Below are positions 1-6,671 of a DNA stretch of 15,439 bases, piece after piece. The position numbers and the translations under genes were made by a program. The stretch spans positions 1 to 15,439 of the forward strand of contig JAKAQT010000022.1 in NCBI GenBank assembly GCA_021819605.1, in the 5' to 3' direction. The notes under the pieces were generated by a model, which had not been told where the DNA came from, did not search any database, and saw only the letters and a list, made by a program, of their open reading frames with translations. Within the stretch, counting starts at the first letter, position 1, and each line of letters opens with the position of its first letter. The stretch is from Thermoplasmata archaeon. GTDB taxonomy: Archaea; Thermoplasmatota; Thermoplasmata; Thermoplasmatales; Thermoplasmataceae.

Positions 1-95
1 AAGATCGCATGAATGAGCTCAGGAATGTTCAGAAGGAGAGGCTGAAGAGAAGTGGCAATGAAGGAAAGATAAATAAGGCCAATGCCATGACATGA
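1..95 (+). CDS. C-terminal tail of an unidentified protein (partial)
   Basis: Only one forward frame is open from the left edge: about 30 residues from position 3 to a TGA at 93-95. The visible tail (starting DRMNELRNVQKERLKRSG) is strongly charged, rich in Lys, Arg and Glu, and probably helical; it contains no recognisable motif. The reading is supported indirectly by a hairpin with a T-tract that overlaps the stop codon, as expected at the end of a transcription unit. The protein family cannot be told from this fragment, and it could be a chance open frame. Confidence 0.4.
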   Translation, partial: DRMNELRNVQKERLKRSGNEGKINKANAMT

Positions 96-113
96 ATGTC
101 ATAGAACTTTTTT
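87..113 (+). terminator. Hairpin plus T-tract after the partial gene
   Basis: ATGACAT (87-93) and ATGTCAT (96-102) are perfect inverted repeats around a 2-nt centre, so about 6 pairs can form with a small loop. A run of six T follows at 108-113. The stop codon of the partial upstream gene lies inside the hairpin. Archaeal termination mainly needs the T-tract, so the hairpin may be incidental. Confidence 0.4.
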
Positions 114-295
114 CATAGAAGTGAGTGACTGATATGCAGATGTTGCCTGATGAATATGCTTGAATCAAGGCTTCCAGGATTCATGGAATCCTTTGCTGAA
201 ATTACATAAAAGTAAAATGAAAAATAAGAGATAGCTAGAAACATGCTAAAAAAATTCCTGAATAATTCTTTTCCAGACTTTAATATCAGGTGTTT

Positions 296-661
296 TCAGT
301 GGGAACGGAGATTCTCCATCATCCTGTTAAATTCCTCCTGGCTTATCTCTCCTCTTGCATATCTCTCCTTCAGTATGTCCTCAGCCCGGCTCCTTTCATT
401 CCATGAATAACCCATGTGGTCCCCCATGGCACCAAAAATGTAACGGAAGAAGAGTATGACGACCAGGATTGAAATCACGGCCATTATGGGCATTATGATA
501 TACATACCATAGAATGGAAAGCCTCCCATCATGCCGTATGGTCCGTATCCATACGTGTAGCCGTACCTGCCGTATATTGCAAATGACACAATGCTTGTCA
601 CTGCAATGGCCCCTATGAGAGCAACTATTATCCAGATTATTTTTTCTCCGAACGACCTCAT
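296..661 (-). CDS. SHOCT-domain small membrane protein
   Basis: This 121-residue protein has two hydrophobic helices (about residues 8-30 and 53-73) joined by a Gly/Tyr/Met-rich loop (GRYGYTYGYGPYGMMGG). It ends with a short SHOCT-type helical hairpin at about 91-118 (AEDILKERYARGEISQEEF). SHOCT domains are short C-terminal oligomerisation modules found on many unrelated small membrane proteins; their biochemical role is mostly unknown. The gene lies 97 bp after the membrane-anchored regulator gene on the same strand, with two tandem dyads in the gap, so it probably has its own controlled promoter rather than simply being read through. A weak TATA-like CTTAAG lies about 26 bp before the ATG. 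The family assignment is good; the function is unknown. Confidence 0.85.
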   Translation of the reverse strand: MRSFGEKIIWIIVALIGAIAVTSIVSFAIYGRYGYTYGYGPYGMMGGFPFYGMYIIMPIMAVISILVVILFFRYIFGAMGDHMGYSWNERSRAEDILKERYARGEISQEEFNRMMENLRSH

Positions 662-698
662 AATACTGATTATGCTGAAAAGGCTCTTAAGGAACGTG

Positions 699-727
699 TG
701 AAATGCATTTCAATGAAATGGATTTCA
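699..727 (-). promoter_or_regulatory. Two tandem dyad operators upstream of the SHOCT gene
   Basis: TGAAATGCATTTCA (699-712) is a perfect 14-bp palindrome. TGAAATGGATTTCA (714-727) repeats it with a single change, starting 15 bp later. They lie 38-66 bp upstream of the SHOCT start codon, just beyond the expected TATA position, which suits an activator site or a pair of dimer sites. They fall in the gap between the wHTH gene and the SHOCT gene, so the neighbouring regulator is the obvious candidate ligand, but that is inference. Confidence 0.55.
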
Positions 728-758
728 ATGCTGCACAAAGTTGCAATATGTTGCCATT

Positions 759-1259
759 TCACGACCTCCGCCTCTCGGTGAGTGATATGATGTTTGTCAT
801 TCCATGCCTCCTTTTTTCCACAATCCCCTTGTTTTCCAGTGAAGATATTATCCTTGAAACTGTGGGTGATGACATTCCGGTTACTTCCACAAGCGAGTTC
901 TGAAGTGCGCTGCCTCCGTTTCTCCTGATGGCATCAACCAGAATCTGCTCCCGCTCCTCTAGCTGCAGGGCTTCATTCAGTTCACCCCGATCCTGACTGC
1001 GGTTCTGACCCTGGTAAGGAAGCCTGTTTGCAACAACACTGCTGAACATATACAGAAGTCTTCTGGAAGAAAAGTACATTATCACAATGTCAGAACCAAT
1101 AACAGCTGCATAGGCAACAATACCAAACAGAGATATCCTGTAGCCAAGTGCTTCAGTGGTCAGGAAAACTGATGTTGCAACAGTTGCGGACACCACAGAA
1201 TATATGGCTGAAACGGCAATTACAAGGATAAAGCGGCTTTCCCCAGACAATACACTCAC
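759..1259 (-). CDS. Membrane-anchored winged-helix transcription regulator
   Basis: This 166-residue protein has two hydrophobic segments at about residues 9-34 and 42-65, then a charged linker (80-105). A C-terminal winged HTH follows (about 105-162), with a recognition helix near SSPTVSRIISSLENKG (130-145) and a wing near EKRRHGMTNIISL. It resembles archaeal one-component regulators in which a MarR/IclR-like wHTH is tethered to the membrane. The start codon is GTG and overlaps the stop of the glycosyltransferase gene by 4 bp (GTGA), so the two are translationally coupled. It may sense a membrane or envelope state related to the glycolipid or glycan made by its partner and control the SHOCT gene downstream. 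HTH assignment is firm; ligand and targets are unknown. Confidence 0.8.
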   Translation of the reverse strand: MSVLSGESRFILVIAVSAIYSVVSATVATSVFLTTEALGYRISLFGIVAYAAVIGSDIVIMYFSSRRLLYMFSSVVANRLPYQGQNRSQDRGELNEALQLEEREQILVDAIRRNGGSALQNSLVEVTGMSSPTVSRIISSLENKGIVEKRRHGMTNIISLTERRRS

Positions 1260-2422
1260 CTTACCGGCAGTCTTCCTGTTGTTTCCCTGTTTCCTGAAGC
1301 AGAATTCATTGACCTTCCTGAAAGAAGATCTGCATAAGTTGACAGGAGTACATCGCAGTGCTTTTCCATGCTGAAATTATCAAGGACAAACTTTCTGGCT
1401 GCTTCACCTACAGTCCTGAGGGACTGCCTGTCTGCTGAATACATCTCAACAGCCCGTGCAATCTCGTCGGGCTTTGAGAAATCCATCTCAATAAGTCCTG
1501 AAACCTCCATGTCATCATAATGTGCAAGTGGAAAGCCCCGTGGGACTATGCTGGGTACTCCAGATGACATTGCTTCCACAACCGAGATCCCGAACGTATC
1601 GGTTTCGGATGGGTACATGAACAGACCGGCGTTGTGAAGCAGGTCTATTTTCCGGGGCTCATCCACATAGCCTGTCAGGGTGATCATGTCCTGGAGCCCC
1701 CTTTCTGCTATGGCCTTTTCCAGATTTTTTTCCTCAGGCCCCGTGCCGGAAATGAGAAACCTGATGCCTGACTTCCTGCCGATGGCGGCTGCAACGTCAA
1801 GAATCCTGAACACGCCCTTGTCCCTGGTGATTCTACCCATATACTGGACCCAGAATGTCTCAGAATCACGGGTTTCCGGCGCAAACTTGTCGGTATCAAC
1901 GAACAGAGGAAGTTCTCTGGTGTGGAGAACCCCATCATCTCTCAGCTGTTGCATGCTCTTCCTGCTTGGCGCAAACACTTCATCGCACCGACGGTATAGA
2001 AATAGGCTGTATTTCCACGTGGTTTTGAAGAGCCTCTCCCTGAATGGCAGGTTCACTGATTCCTGCATCTTGACAAAGTCAGTGTGGTAAGTTGCAACTA
2101 CTGGTGCGCCCGTATATCTGGATACCCTGTACCCAAGGCTTCCCATGAATGGATCATGTATATGAATTATGTCGAGCTTCAACCTGATTGCCTTCCTGTA
2201 AAGGCCAAATGGCAGGGGATTCACTGGCATGCTGTACTGTGAATATGCCGGGAATGGAACCGAGCGGAGAACATGCACATTTCTTTCCTTTCTGTCGCCA
2301 TTGAATGAGAACACATGGACTTCGTGGCCCCTCTTCTGAAGCTCCGCCTTTACATCCCTCAGATAGTGGGATACACCGTCTGGAGTTGGATAATATGTTG
2401 CAGTAAAGAATCCTATCCTCAT
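1256..2422 (-). CDS. GT4-family glycosyltransferase
   Basis: This 388-residue GT-B-fold glycosyltransferase shows the N-terminal acceptor domain (start RIGFFTATYYPTPDGVSHYL, HIHDP at 87-91, ATYHTDF near 110-116). The donor-binding domain has YMGRITRDKGV (194-204), GTGPEE (226-231) and SETDTFGISVVEAMSSGVP (272-290). The last is the family's EX7E element with Asp as the first acid, a common variant. The closest functional groups are the nucleotide-sugar-dependent enzymes that glycosylate lipids (diacylglycerol glucosyltransferase or phosphatidylinositol mannosyltransferase-like), so an archaeal glycolipid is a reasonable but unproven product. No transmembrane segment is evident; such enzymes act at the inner membrane face. 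It is first in an operon with the membrane-anchored regulator. A TATA-like AATTTAAC lies about 35 bp upstream. Confidence 0.9.
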   Translation of the reverse strand: MRIGFFTATYYPTPDGVSHYLRDVKAELQKRGHEVHVFSFNGDRKERNVHVLRSVPFPAYSQYSMPVNPLPFGLYRKAIRLKLDIIHIHDPFMGSLGYRVSRYTGAPVVATYHTDFVKMQESVNLPFRERLFKTTWKYSLFLYRRCDEVFAPSRKSMQQLRDDGVLHTRELPLFVDTDKFAPETRDSETFWVQYMGRITRDKGVFRILDVAAAIGRKSGIRFLISGTGPEEKNLEKAIAERGLQDMITLTGYVDEPRKIDLLHNAGLFMYPSETDTFGISVVEAMSSGVPSIVPRGFPLAHYDDMEVSGLIEMDFSKPDEIARAVEMYSADRQSLRTVGEAARKFVLDNFSMEKHCDVLLSTYADLLSGRSMNSASGNRETTGRLPVR

Positions 2423-2620
2423 CAGGCTGAAACCCCTTATGAATTCCCAGGTTGGTTAAATTGTTTTCCAGAAAAATTCCAGATGCCGCGGTTGCCTTTC
2501 TGTACAGGCGTGTGAGCAGCAGTTTTTATGATATAATGACATGGAATATTTACAGAATATGCTGCAATGCTGTTTGCTGTTTTCACGGTTGTACCTTGTA
2601 CCCTGCAGATATTTCATTGT

Positions 2621-2764
2621 TCAGTCAAATAGCTCGTACTTCAGCGCTACCTCCCTCCATTCTTCCGGGGGTATGTTGAAAGTGCTGCATATCTCCGGAA
2701 CATCCTTTCCGTGCTTCATCAGTTTCCGAATCTGCTTGACTTCCTTTCTGGTCAGTTCCTTCAT
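2621..2764 (-). CDS. 47-residue helix-turn-helix-like protein
   Basis: A short minus-strand frame encodes 47 residues starting MKELTRKEVKQIRKLMKHGK and ending in LKYELFD. It is preceded by GGTGAT (2770-2775, minus strand), a good archaeal Shine-Dalgarno match 5 nt before the ATG, which supports translation. The pattern of one basic helix, then KDVPEICSTFNIPPEEWREV, resembles a compact Myb/resolvase-type helix-turn-helix, so a small DNA-binding protein is the best guess. The gene sits alone, divergent from the dienelactone hydrolase across 144 bp, and could regulate it. No family is recognised with certainty. Confidence 0.65.
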   Translation of the reverse strand: MKELTRKEVKQIRKLMKHGKDVPEICSTFNIPPEEWREVALKYELFD

Positions 2765-2873
2765 GAAACATCACCAATGTTCATAATCTATGCTTATCTT
2801 GAATAAGAATTTTCCATGCCAGTACCGGTGATTAATGTTTAGCCGCCTAAATATTGACAGTGTATCCAGAAGT

Positions 2874-2886
2874 TATAATTATTAAA
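2874..2886 (+). promoter_or_regulatory. TATA box of the dienelactone hydrolase gene
   Basis: TATAATTATTAAA is centred about 29 bp before the ATG at 2909, the spacing for a leaderless archaeal transcript. It decides the start: the upstream in-frame GTG at 2900 would fall before the transcript begins. Confidence 0.5.
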
Positions 2887-2908
2887 TCGAGAATATCATG
2901 TGATATTT

Positions 2909-3721
2909 ATGACAGGCAACAAAGTTCAGGAAGAGCAGCTTCAGATCAGGGCAGGGGATGGCAGCGTTATTGAGGCCTTTCTCAGCATGCCATCTGAGGA
3001 TTATGTCGGAGGCGGAATCCTGGTTATCCAGGAAATATGGGGAGTTACGGACTTCATAAGGACAGTTTGTCGAAAACTCAGTGAGAAAGGGTACATGGCC
3101 ATTGCTCCCCACCTGTATTCAAGGGCGGACGAGAAGGCACTGTTCACAGAGGAGAACATAATGGATGCCATGAGGCCTTTCTGGACACTTCCACCAGAGA
3201 AGAGGGGGGATCAGAAGGCAGTCTCCGAGATACTTGAAAAGCTCCCTGAGCACACCAGAAAAATAGTAACAAAGGTGATGTTTGAGAGGGAGAAAACGGA
3301 GAAGAGGATGCTATCTGACCTGGAGGACGCACAGAACCATTTCCTGAAGAACTACAAGCCGGAAAAGACCGGTGTCGTGGGCTTCTGCCTTGGAGGAGGG
3401 CTTGCATTTCAGCTTTCCACGCAGATGAAATTTGATGCTTCCCTTATATTTTACGGGGCAAATCCGAGGAATATTGACGATCTCTCGAAGATCAGGGGTT
3501 CTGTGCTGGGCATATATGCGGGTGAGGACAGTTCAATCAATAGCGGCCTTCCCGCGCTGGTGGAGAATGTGGTTAAGCACAAGCTGGATTTCGAGATGAA
3601 GATTTATCCGGGAACATACCACGCATTCTTCAACCACACTGGAATGAGCTACAACAAACCTGCTGCCGACGACGCCTGGGAAAGGATGCTGACATTCTTT
3701 GGGAGTCACCTGGGTGAGTGA
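2909..3721 (+). CDS. Dienelactone hydrolase family protein
   Basis: This alpha/beta hydrolase of 270 residues carries the dienelactone hydrolase triad. The nucleophile is Cys160 in GFCLGGG, with Asp207 in GIYAGEDSS and His238 in YPGTYHAFFN; Glu42 in VIQEIWGV corresponds to the family's residue that activates the cysteine. The family hydrolyses dienelactones in aromatic degradation, but archaeal members often have other or unknown carboxylester substrates. The protein is about 30 residues longer than classical members because of a helical, charged insertion at about residues 70-145. The start at 2909 is chosen because the TATA box is 29 bp upstream; GTG at 2900 would add three residues. No signal peptide is present, so it should be cytoplasmic. 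It appears to be a single-gene unit. Confidence 0.9.
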   Translation: MTGNKVQEEQLQIRAGDGSVIEAFLSMPSEDYVGGGILVIQEIWGVTDFIRTVCRKLSEKGYMAIAPHLYSRADEKALFTEENIMDAMRPFWTLPPEKRGDQKAVSEILEKLPEHTRKIVTKVMFEREKTEKRMLSDLEDAQNHFLKNYKPEKTGVVGFCLGGGLAFQLSTQMKFDASLIFYGANPRNIDDLSKIRGSVLGIYAGEDSSINSGLPALVENVVKHKLDFEMKIYPGTYHAFFNHTGMSYNKPAADDAWERMLTFFGSHLGE

Positions 3722-3753
3722 AGTGACAGAGAAAGATAATTAGATGCTTGTTG

Positions 3754-3893
3754 ACGGCTGTTTTCTAACATGGGTTCAGGTAACAGAGCATTACAGCAGA
3801 GAAGGCCGCATAACGGAAGGGACAAAAAATTTCAGATCGCAGCAGGATTCCCATGAGAAGAAGTAATATCATGCGAAATTTGAGAACAGCCGT
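3754..3893. repeat. Inverted-repeat-bounded intergenic segment (MITE-like or structured)
   Basis: ACGGCTGTTTTCTAA (3754-3768) and the reverse complement of 3879-3893 (ACGGCTGTTCTCAAA) match at 13 of 15 positions, the first nine perfectly. A second complementary pair lies inside (CATGGG 3769-3774, CCCATG 3850-3855). The 140-bp segment has no coding potential. The layout fits a miniature inverted-repeat element or a folded RNA; no target-site duplication is visible in the flanks, which weakens the transposon reading. Confidence 0.35.
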
Positions 3894-3956
3894 GAACCTT
3901 TGAAACTACGGCTTAAGTCTCTCATCTCCAATGGATTCATGTTTTACGTGATCATA

Positions 3957-3966
3957 ACTATATATT
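3957..3966 (+). promoter_or_regulatory. TATA box of the DUF5518-like gene
   Basis: AACTATATAT is centred about 28-29 bp upstream of the ATG at 3990, and no Shine-Dalgarno sequence precedes that ATG, so a leaderless transcript is likely. Confidence 0.55.
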
Positions 3967-3989
3967 GACCACAGGATAACACATTGTAA

Positions 3990-4505
3990 ATGTCTAATGA
4001 AAGATTGATGTATGGGAGCATAGCAACAGGAATCATATCTGGAGTCCTGCTTCTCATACTGATTGGCTGGATCCCTCTATACGGCTGGATTATTGCAGGT
4101 TTTGCCGCCGGCCTGGCATCCCGGGGGTCAGCCAGAGGATTCATGTCTGCCCTTATTTCTGGTGTGGTTGTGTCCATAGGCATAATTCTCATGGCACTCT
4201 TCATGCCATTCTCAGACATAGCCGCCATCAGTTCGTTCCTTGGAAATGCCTACCTGAATGCACATGCATTCCCGTACCTCTATTCCCTGCTTTCAAATGG
4301 AACAATACCCCTGGTGAAGATAATTGCAGTTGACTACATTGCAATCCCGGTGATTGGTGGCTTAATTGGCGGAGCCATACTGAACAATGGGTACTACATA
4401 GTGGAATCACAGGAGGCCCCCACAGCAGCACCCGCTCAAATCCAGGCTCCTGAGCCGCAGATTAGCACGCCGGAAGTCGGGGAAGAGACTTCAAAGGTAT
4501 CCTGA
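3990..4505 (+). CDS. DUF5518-like integral membrane protein
   Basis: This 171-residue protein is mostly membrane-embedded. Hydrophobic segments lie at about 8-25, 27-44, 52-74 and 106-131, with a Gly-rich GWIIAGFAAGLASRGSARGF between the second and third. It ends in a soluble tail rich in Ala, Pro and Glu (about 140-171). The arrangement matches the archaeal DUF5518 family, whose function is unknown. The last 15 bases overlap the end of the divergent acyl-CoA dehydrogenase gene on the other strand, so the two transcripts are antisense to each other there. The family call rests on the pattern of the Gly-rich helices, without a search. Confidence 0.7.
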   Translation: MSNERLMYGSIATGIISGVLLLILIGWIPLYGWIIAGFAAGLASRGSARGFMSALISGVVVSIGIILMALFMPFSDIAAISSFLGNAYLNAHAFPYLYSLLSNGTIPLVKIIAVDYIAIPVIGGLIGGAILNNGYYIVESQEAPTAAPAQIQAPEPQISTPEVGEETSKVS

Positions 4506-5537
4506 TTTTTCCCCGAACACTTCCTTTGATAGCCTCATGCCGTCCGCAGTCTGGTTCTCCAGAAGTATTGTAAGGCCCACTGCATCGCGGTAGAATTTCT
4601 CAACTCCGAAGTCCTCGATGTATCCATACCCCCCATGGTACTGCAGCGAATATTTCGTGGCCCTTTTTGCAAGATCTGTCGCGTGAACCTTGAGCATGAG
4701 CATCTCTGTCTCATTCATTTCTCCTGAGGCCTGCAGGGCTATCTCTGCCATCCTGAGCTCTGACATGAGCCGCGATATGTTGTTCGCAACTGTGCTGTAG
4801 TCCTTCAGCGGCTTCTCAAAGGTCTTCCTGACCTTGGTGTAGTCCACCGTCTTTGCCAGTGCCCCCCTTGCAATGCCGAGTGCCATTGCAGAGATTTCCA
4901 GGTCCATTCCTGAGAGAATCTTCCCCATGGTTTCAGCTCCATTGCTGGAAATGACCTCATAATCGCCGGAATCGATGGTTGCCACTGAATACTTCAGTCC
5001 CCTGAAGGAAAGATGATGATCCTCGTCCGATAAGCTGAATCCGCTCTTCATCAGCACAAGTTTTCCGTCATCGGTGACAGCCACAAGGCAGCCGCCTGGC
5101 CTTCCAATGACATATCTCCTTGTCCCGCTTATCTTATTCCCGGATATCTTCAGTTCCCCTGCGTTTCCCCCTCTATCTGTGGCTGGCCACAGGGAAACAG
5201 CGAACGCTTCCTCACCCGTGGCGATCTTTCCAAGCAGACTGCCTGCCTTCCCTTCCAGTAACCTGCCTGCAATGGACCCTGTTATGAGTACCAGTGCGGA
5301 TACTGATGGGGAATAGGATGCCAGTTCCTTCAATATCACGGCATATCCCTGCCTGTCTATGCCTGCTCCCCCAACCTCCGCGGGAAGAGCTGCCCCAAGA
5401 AATCCCTGTGCCGCAAGAGAGATGGCAAGATCGTCCGTTATTCCTGTCCTCTCAATGGCAACTGCTGAATTGGCAATATTCTTCTCTGCAAACTCAATCA
5501 CTGCAGATCTCAGTATATCCTGTTCTTCCATTGACAT
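4491..5537 (-). CDS. Divergent acyl-CoA dehydrogenase subunit, probably non-catalytic
   Basis: This 348-residue protein has the acyl-CoA dehydrogenase fold but is about 30 residues shorter than usual. Two elements that in homotetrameric enzymes bind the ADP part of the neighbouring subunit's FAD are intact: VRKTFEKPL (236-244; compare human MCAD RKTFGKLL) and LQYHGGYGY (298-306). The elements that hold the flavin ring in the same subunit are missing: TEPxxGSD is replaced by sequence around WPATDRGGNAG (117-127), and the WITNG-type motif by YVIGRPGG (142-149). Aligned without gaps from RDA (317-319), Leu326 sits where the catalytic Glu should be, with Glu327 one place later. It probably partners the preceding dehydrogenase. 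GGAGG (5546-5550) lies 8 nt before its ATG, which is 1 bp after the upstream stop codon. Confidence 0.85.
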   Translation of the reverse strand: MSMEEQDILRSAVIEFAEKNIANSAVAIERTGITDDLAISLAAQGFLGAALPAEVGGAGIDRQGYAVILKELASYSPSVSALVLITGSIAGRLLEGKAGSLLGKIATGEEAFAVSLWPATDRGGNAGELKISGNKISGTRRYVIGRPGGCLVAVTDDGKLVLMKSGFSLSDEDHHLSFRGLKYSVATIDSGDYEVISSNGAETMGKILSGMDLEISAMALGIARGALAKTVDYTKVRKTFEKPLKDYSTVANNISRLMSELRMAEIALQASGEMNETEMLMLKVHATDLAKRATKYSLQYHGGYGYIEDFGVEKFYRDAVGLTILLENQTADGMRLSKEVFGEKSGYL

Positions 5538-5538
5538 C

Positions 5539-6669
5539 TTAATTACCTCCCTGTGTCTCCTTTATGAGATTCCTCCAGATAATGAGCTTCTCAATCTCGC
5601 TTGTCCCTTCCCATATTTCCATGATCTTGGCATCCCTGAAGAATCTTTCAAGGTCTCCGTTGATGCCTGAATATCCCGTGATCTCCAGTGCCTTCTCCGT
5701 GGCGAATACGGCAGTTTCCGCTGCATACGCCTTTGACATGCTGGTTATGGTGGGATTTGGCCTGAACTGGAACAGATATGAGGCAGCCTTGTACGTCAGA
5801 AGCCTGGAAGCCTCAATGCGTGTTGCTATATCAGAGGCAGTCATCTGGATTTCCTCAGTGATGCTGGACGAAGCACCCTTTGACTGCAGTTCCGAGAGGT
5901 ATCCCAGCACCCTGTCAAGAGCCCCCTGGGCAATGCCAATAGCCTGAGCGGCCACATATGCCCGGCTTATGTTGAAAAACGTCATGATGTAATAGAAACC
6001 TTTACCTTCCTCGCCTATGAGGTTCTCTGCAGGAACCTCAACGTTGTTGAGCACAAGCTCAGCCGTGTTTGTCGCCCTGACTCCCAGTTTGCCGGTGATC
6101 TTTGTCCTGGAGAAGCCTGGAAGGTTGCCTGGAACTATGAGTGTGCTCAGGCCGTGGTGCCTTTTCCCATCCTCAGGATTTGAGGTGCGCACAAGCATGA
6201 CAAAGAAGTCTGCAATGGCCCCGTTTGTTATGAACATCTTTGATCCGTTGATTATGTATTTGTTGCCTTCCTTCCTGGCAGTTGTCTTGATGCCTGCAAC
6301 GTCACTGCCTCCGCCTGGCTCTGTCACGGCAAGGCCCATCATCATCGCTCCATTCTGCACCGCGCCGAGATATTTTGTTTTCTGACTGTCGTTGCCGAAG
6401 AGCATGATTACCTCGGCCCCAAAAAGGCTCACAGTTGCAGCTATTCCCATTCCTGGGTCAGCCCTGCATAGTTCTTCAATGGTCACGAGCATTGACCAGG
6501 GATTGGTATAATCCACAATTCCATATTCAAAGGCCTTCTTTTTCAGTTCCTCCGGGAATTTTTCATCCCTGTCGTACATTAGAGCCTTCTTTGAGCTTAT
6601 CTCCTTCCTTGCAAATTCAGCAGCCTTTTCTCTTGCCTTGACTATATCCTCGGGAAACTCAAAATCCAT
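5539..6669 (-). CDS. Acyl-CoA dehydrogenase, catalytic subunit
   Basis: This protein oxidises an acyl-CoA to the 2-enoyl-CoA using FAD, passing electrons to ETF. Over 376 residues it shows TEPGGGSD (116-123), ITNG (147-150) and the catalytic Glu354 in WEGTSEIEK. The two motifs normally given to the neighbour's FAD are lost. The RxxFGxP stretch reads LSELQSKGASSSIT (258-271) and the QxxGGxG stretch reads EITGYSGING (329-338). The following gene supplies both, implying a mixed oligomer. The start is taken as ATG (6667-6669), with GGGTG about 5 nt upstream; an in-frame GTG at 6675 would overlap the thiolase stop by 4 bp and add two residues. It is the middle gene of a three-gene operon. Chain-length specificity cannot be read from the sequence. 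Confidence 0.93.
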   Translation of the reverse strand: MDFEFPEDIVKAREKAAEFARKEISSKKALMYDRDEKFPEELKKKAFEYGIVDYTNPWSMLVTIEELCRADPGMGIAATVSLFGAEVIMLFGNDSQKTKYLGAVQNGAMMMGLAVTEPGGGSDVAGIKTTARKEGNKYIINGSKMFITNGAIADFFVMLVRTSNPEDGKRHHGLSTLIVPGNLPGFSRTKITGKLGVRATNTAELVLNNVEVPAENLIGEEGKGFYYIMTFFNISRAYVAAQAIGIAQGALDRVLGYLSELQSKGASSSITEEIQMTASDIATRIEASRLLTYKAASYLFQFRPNPTITSMSKAYAAETAVFATEKALEITGYSGINGDLERFFRDAKIMEIWEGTSEIEKLIIWRNLIKETQGGN

Positions 6670-6671
6670 GA

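Noticed and set aside
703..903. 66-residue plus-strand open frame
   Set aside because: It is antisense to the end of the wHTH gene and begins inside the tandem dyads; no features.
1680..2090. 136-residue plus-strand open frame
   Set aside because: Antisense to the glycosyltransferase with no recognisable features; a shadow.
2452..2786. Overlapping plus-strand open frames in the gap after the glycosyltransferase
   Set aside because: Cys/Phe-rich, no family resemblance and no start signals; the minus-strand 47-residue frame in the same place has a Shine-Dalgarno and sensible composition.
3740..3910. Target-site duplication for a MITE at 3754-3893
   Set aside because: The bases flanking the two ends do not match at any length from 2 to 9, so mobile-element status stays uncertain.
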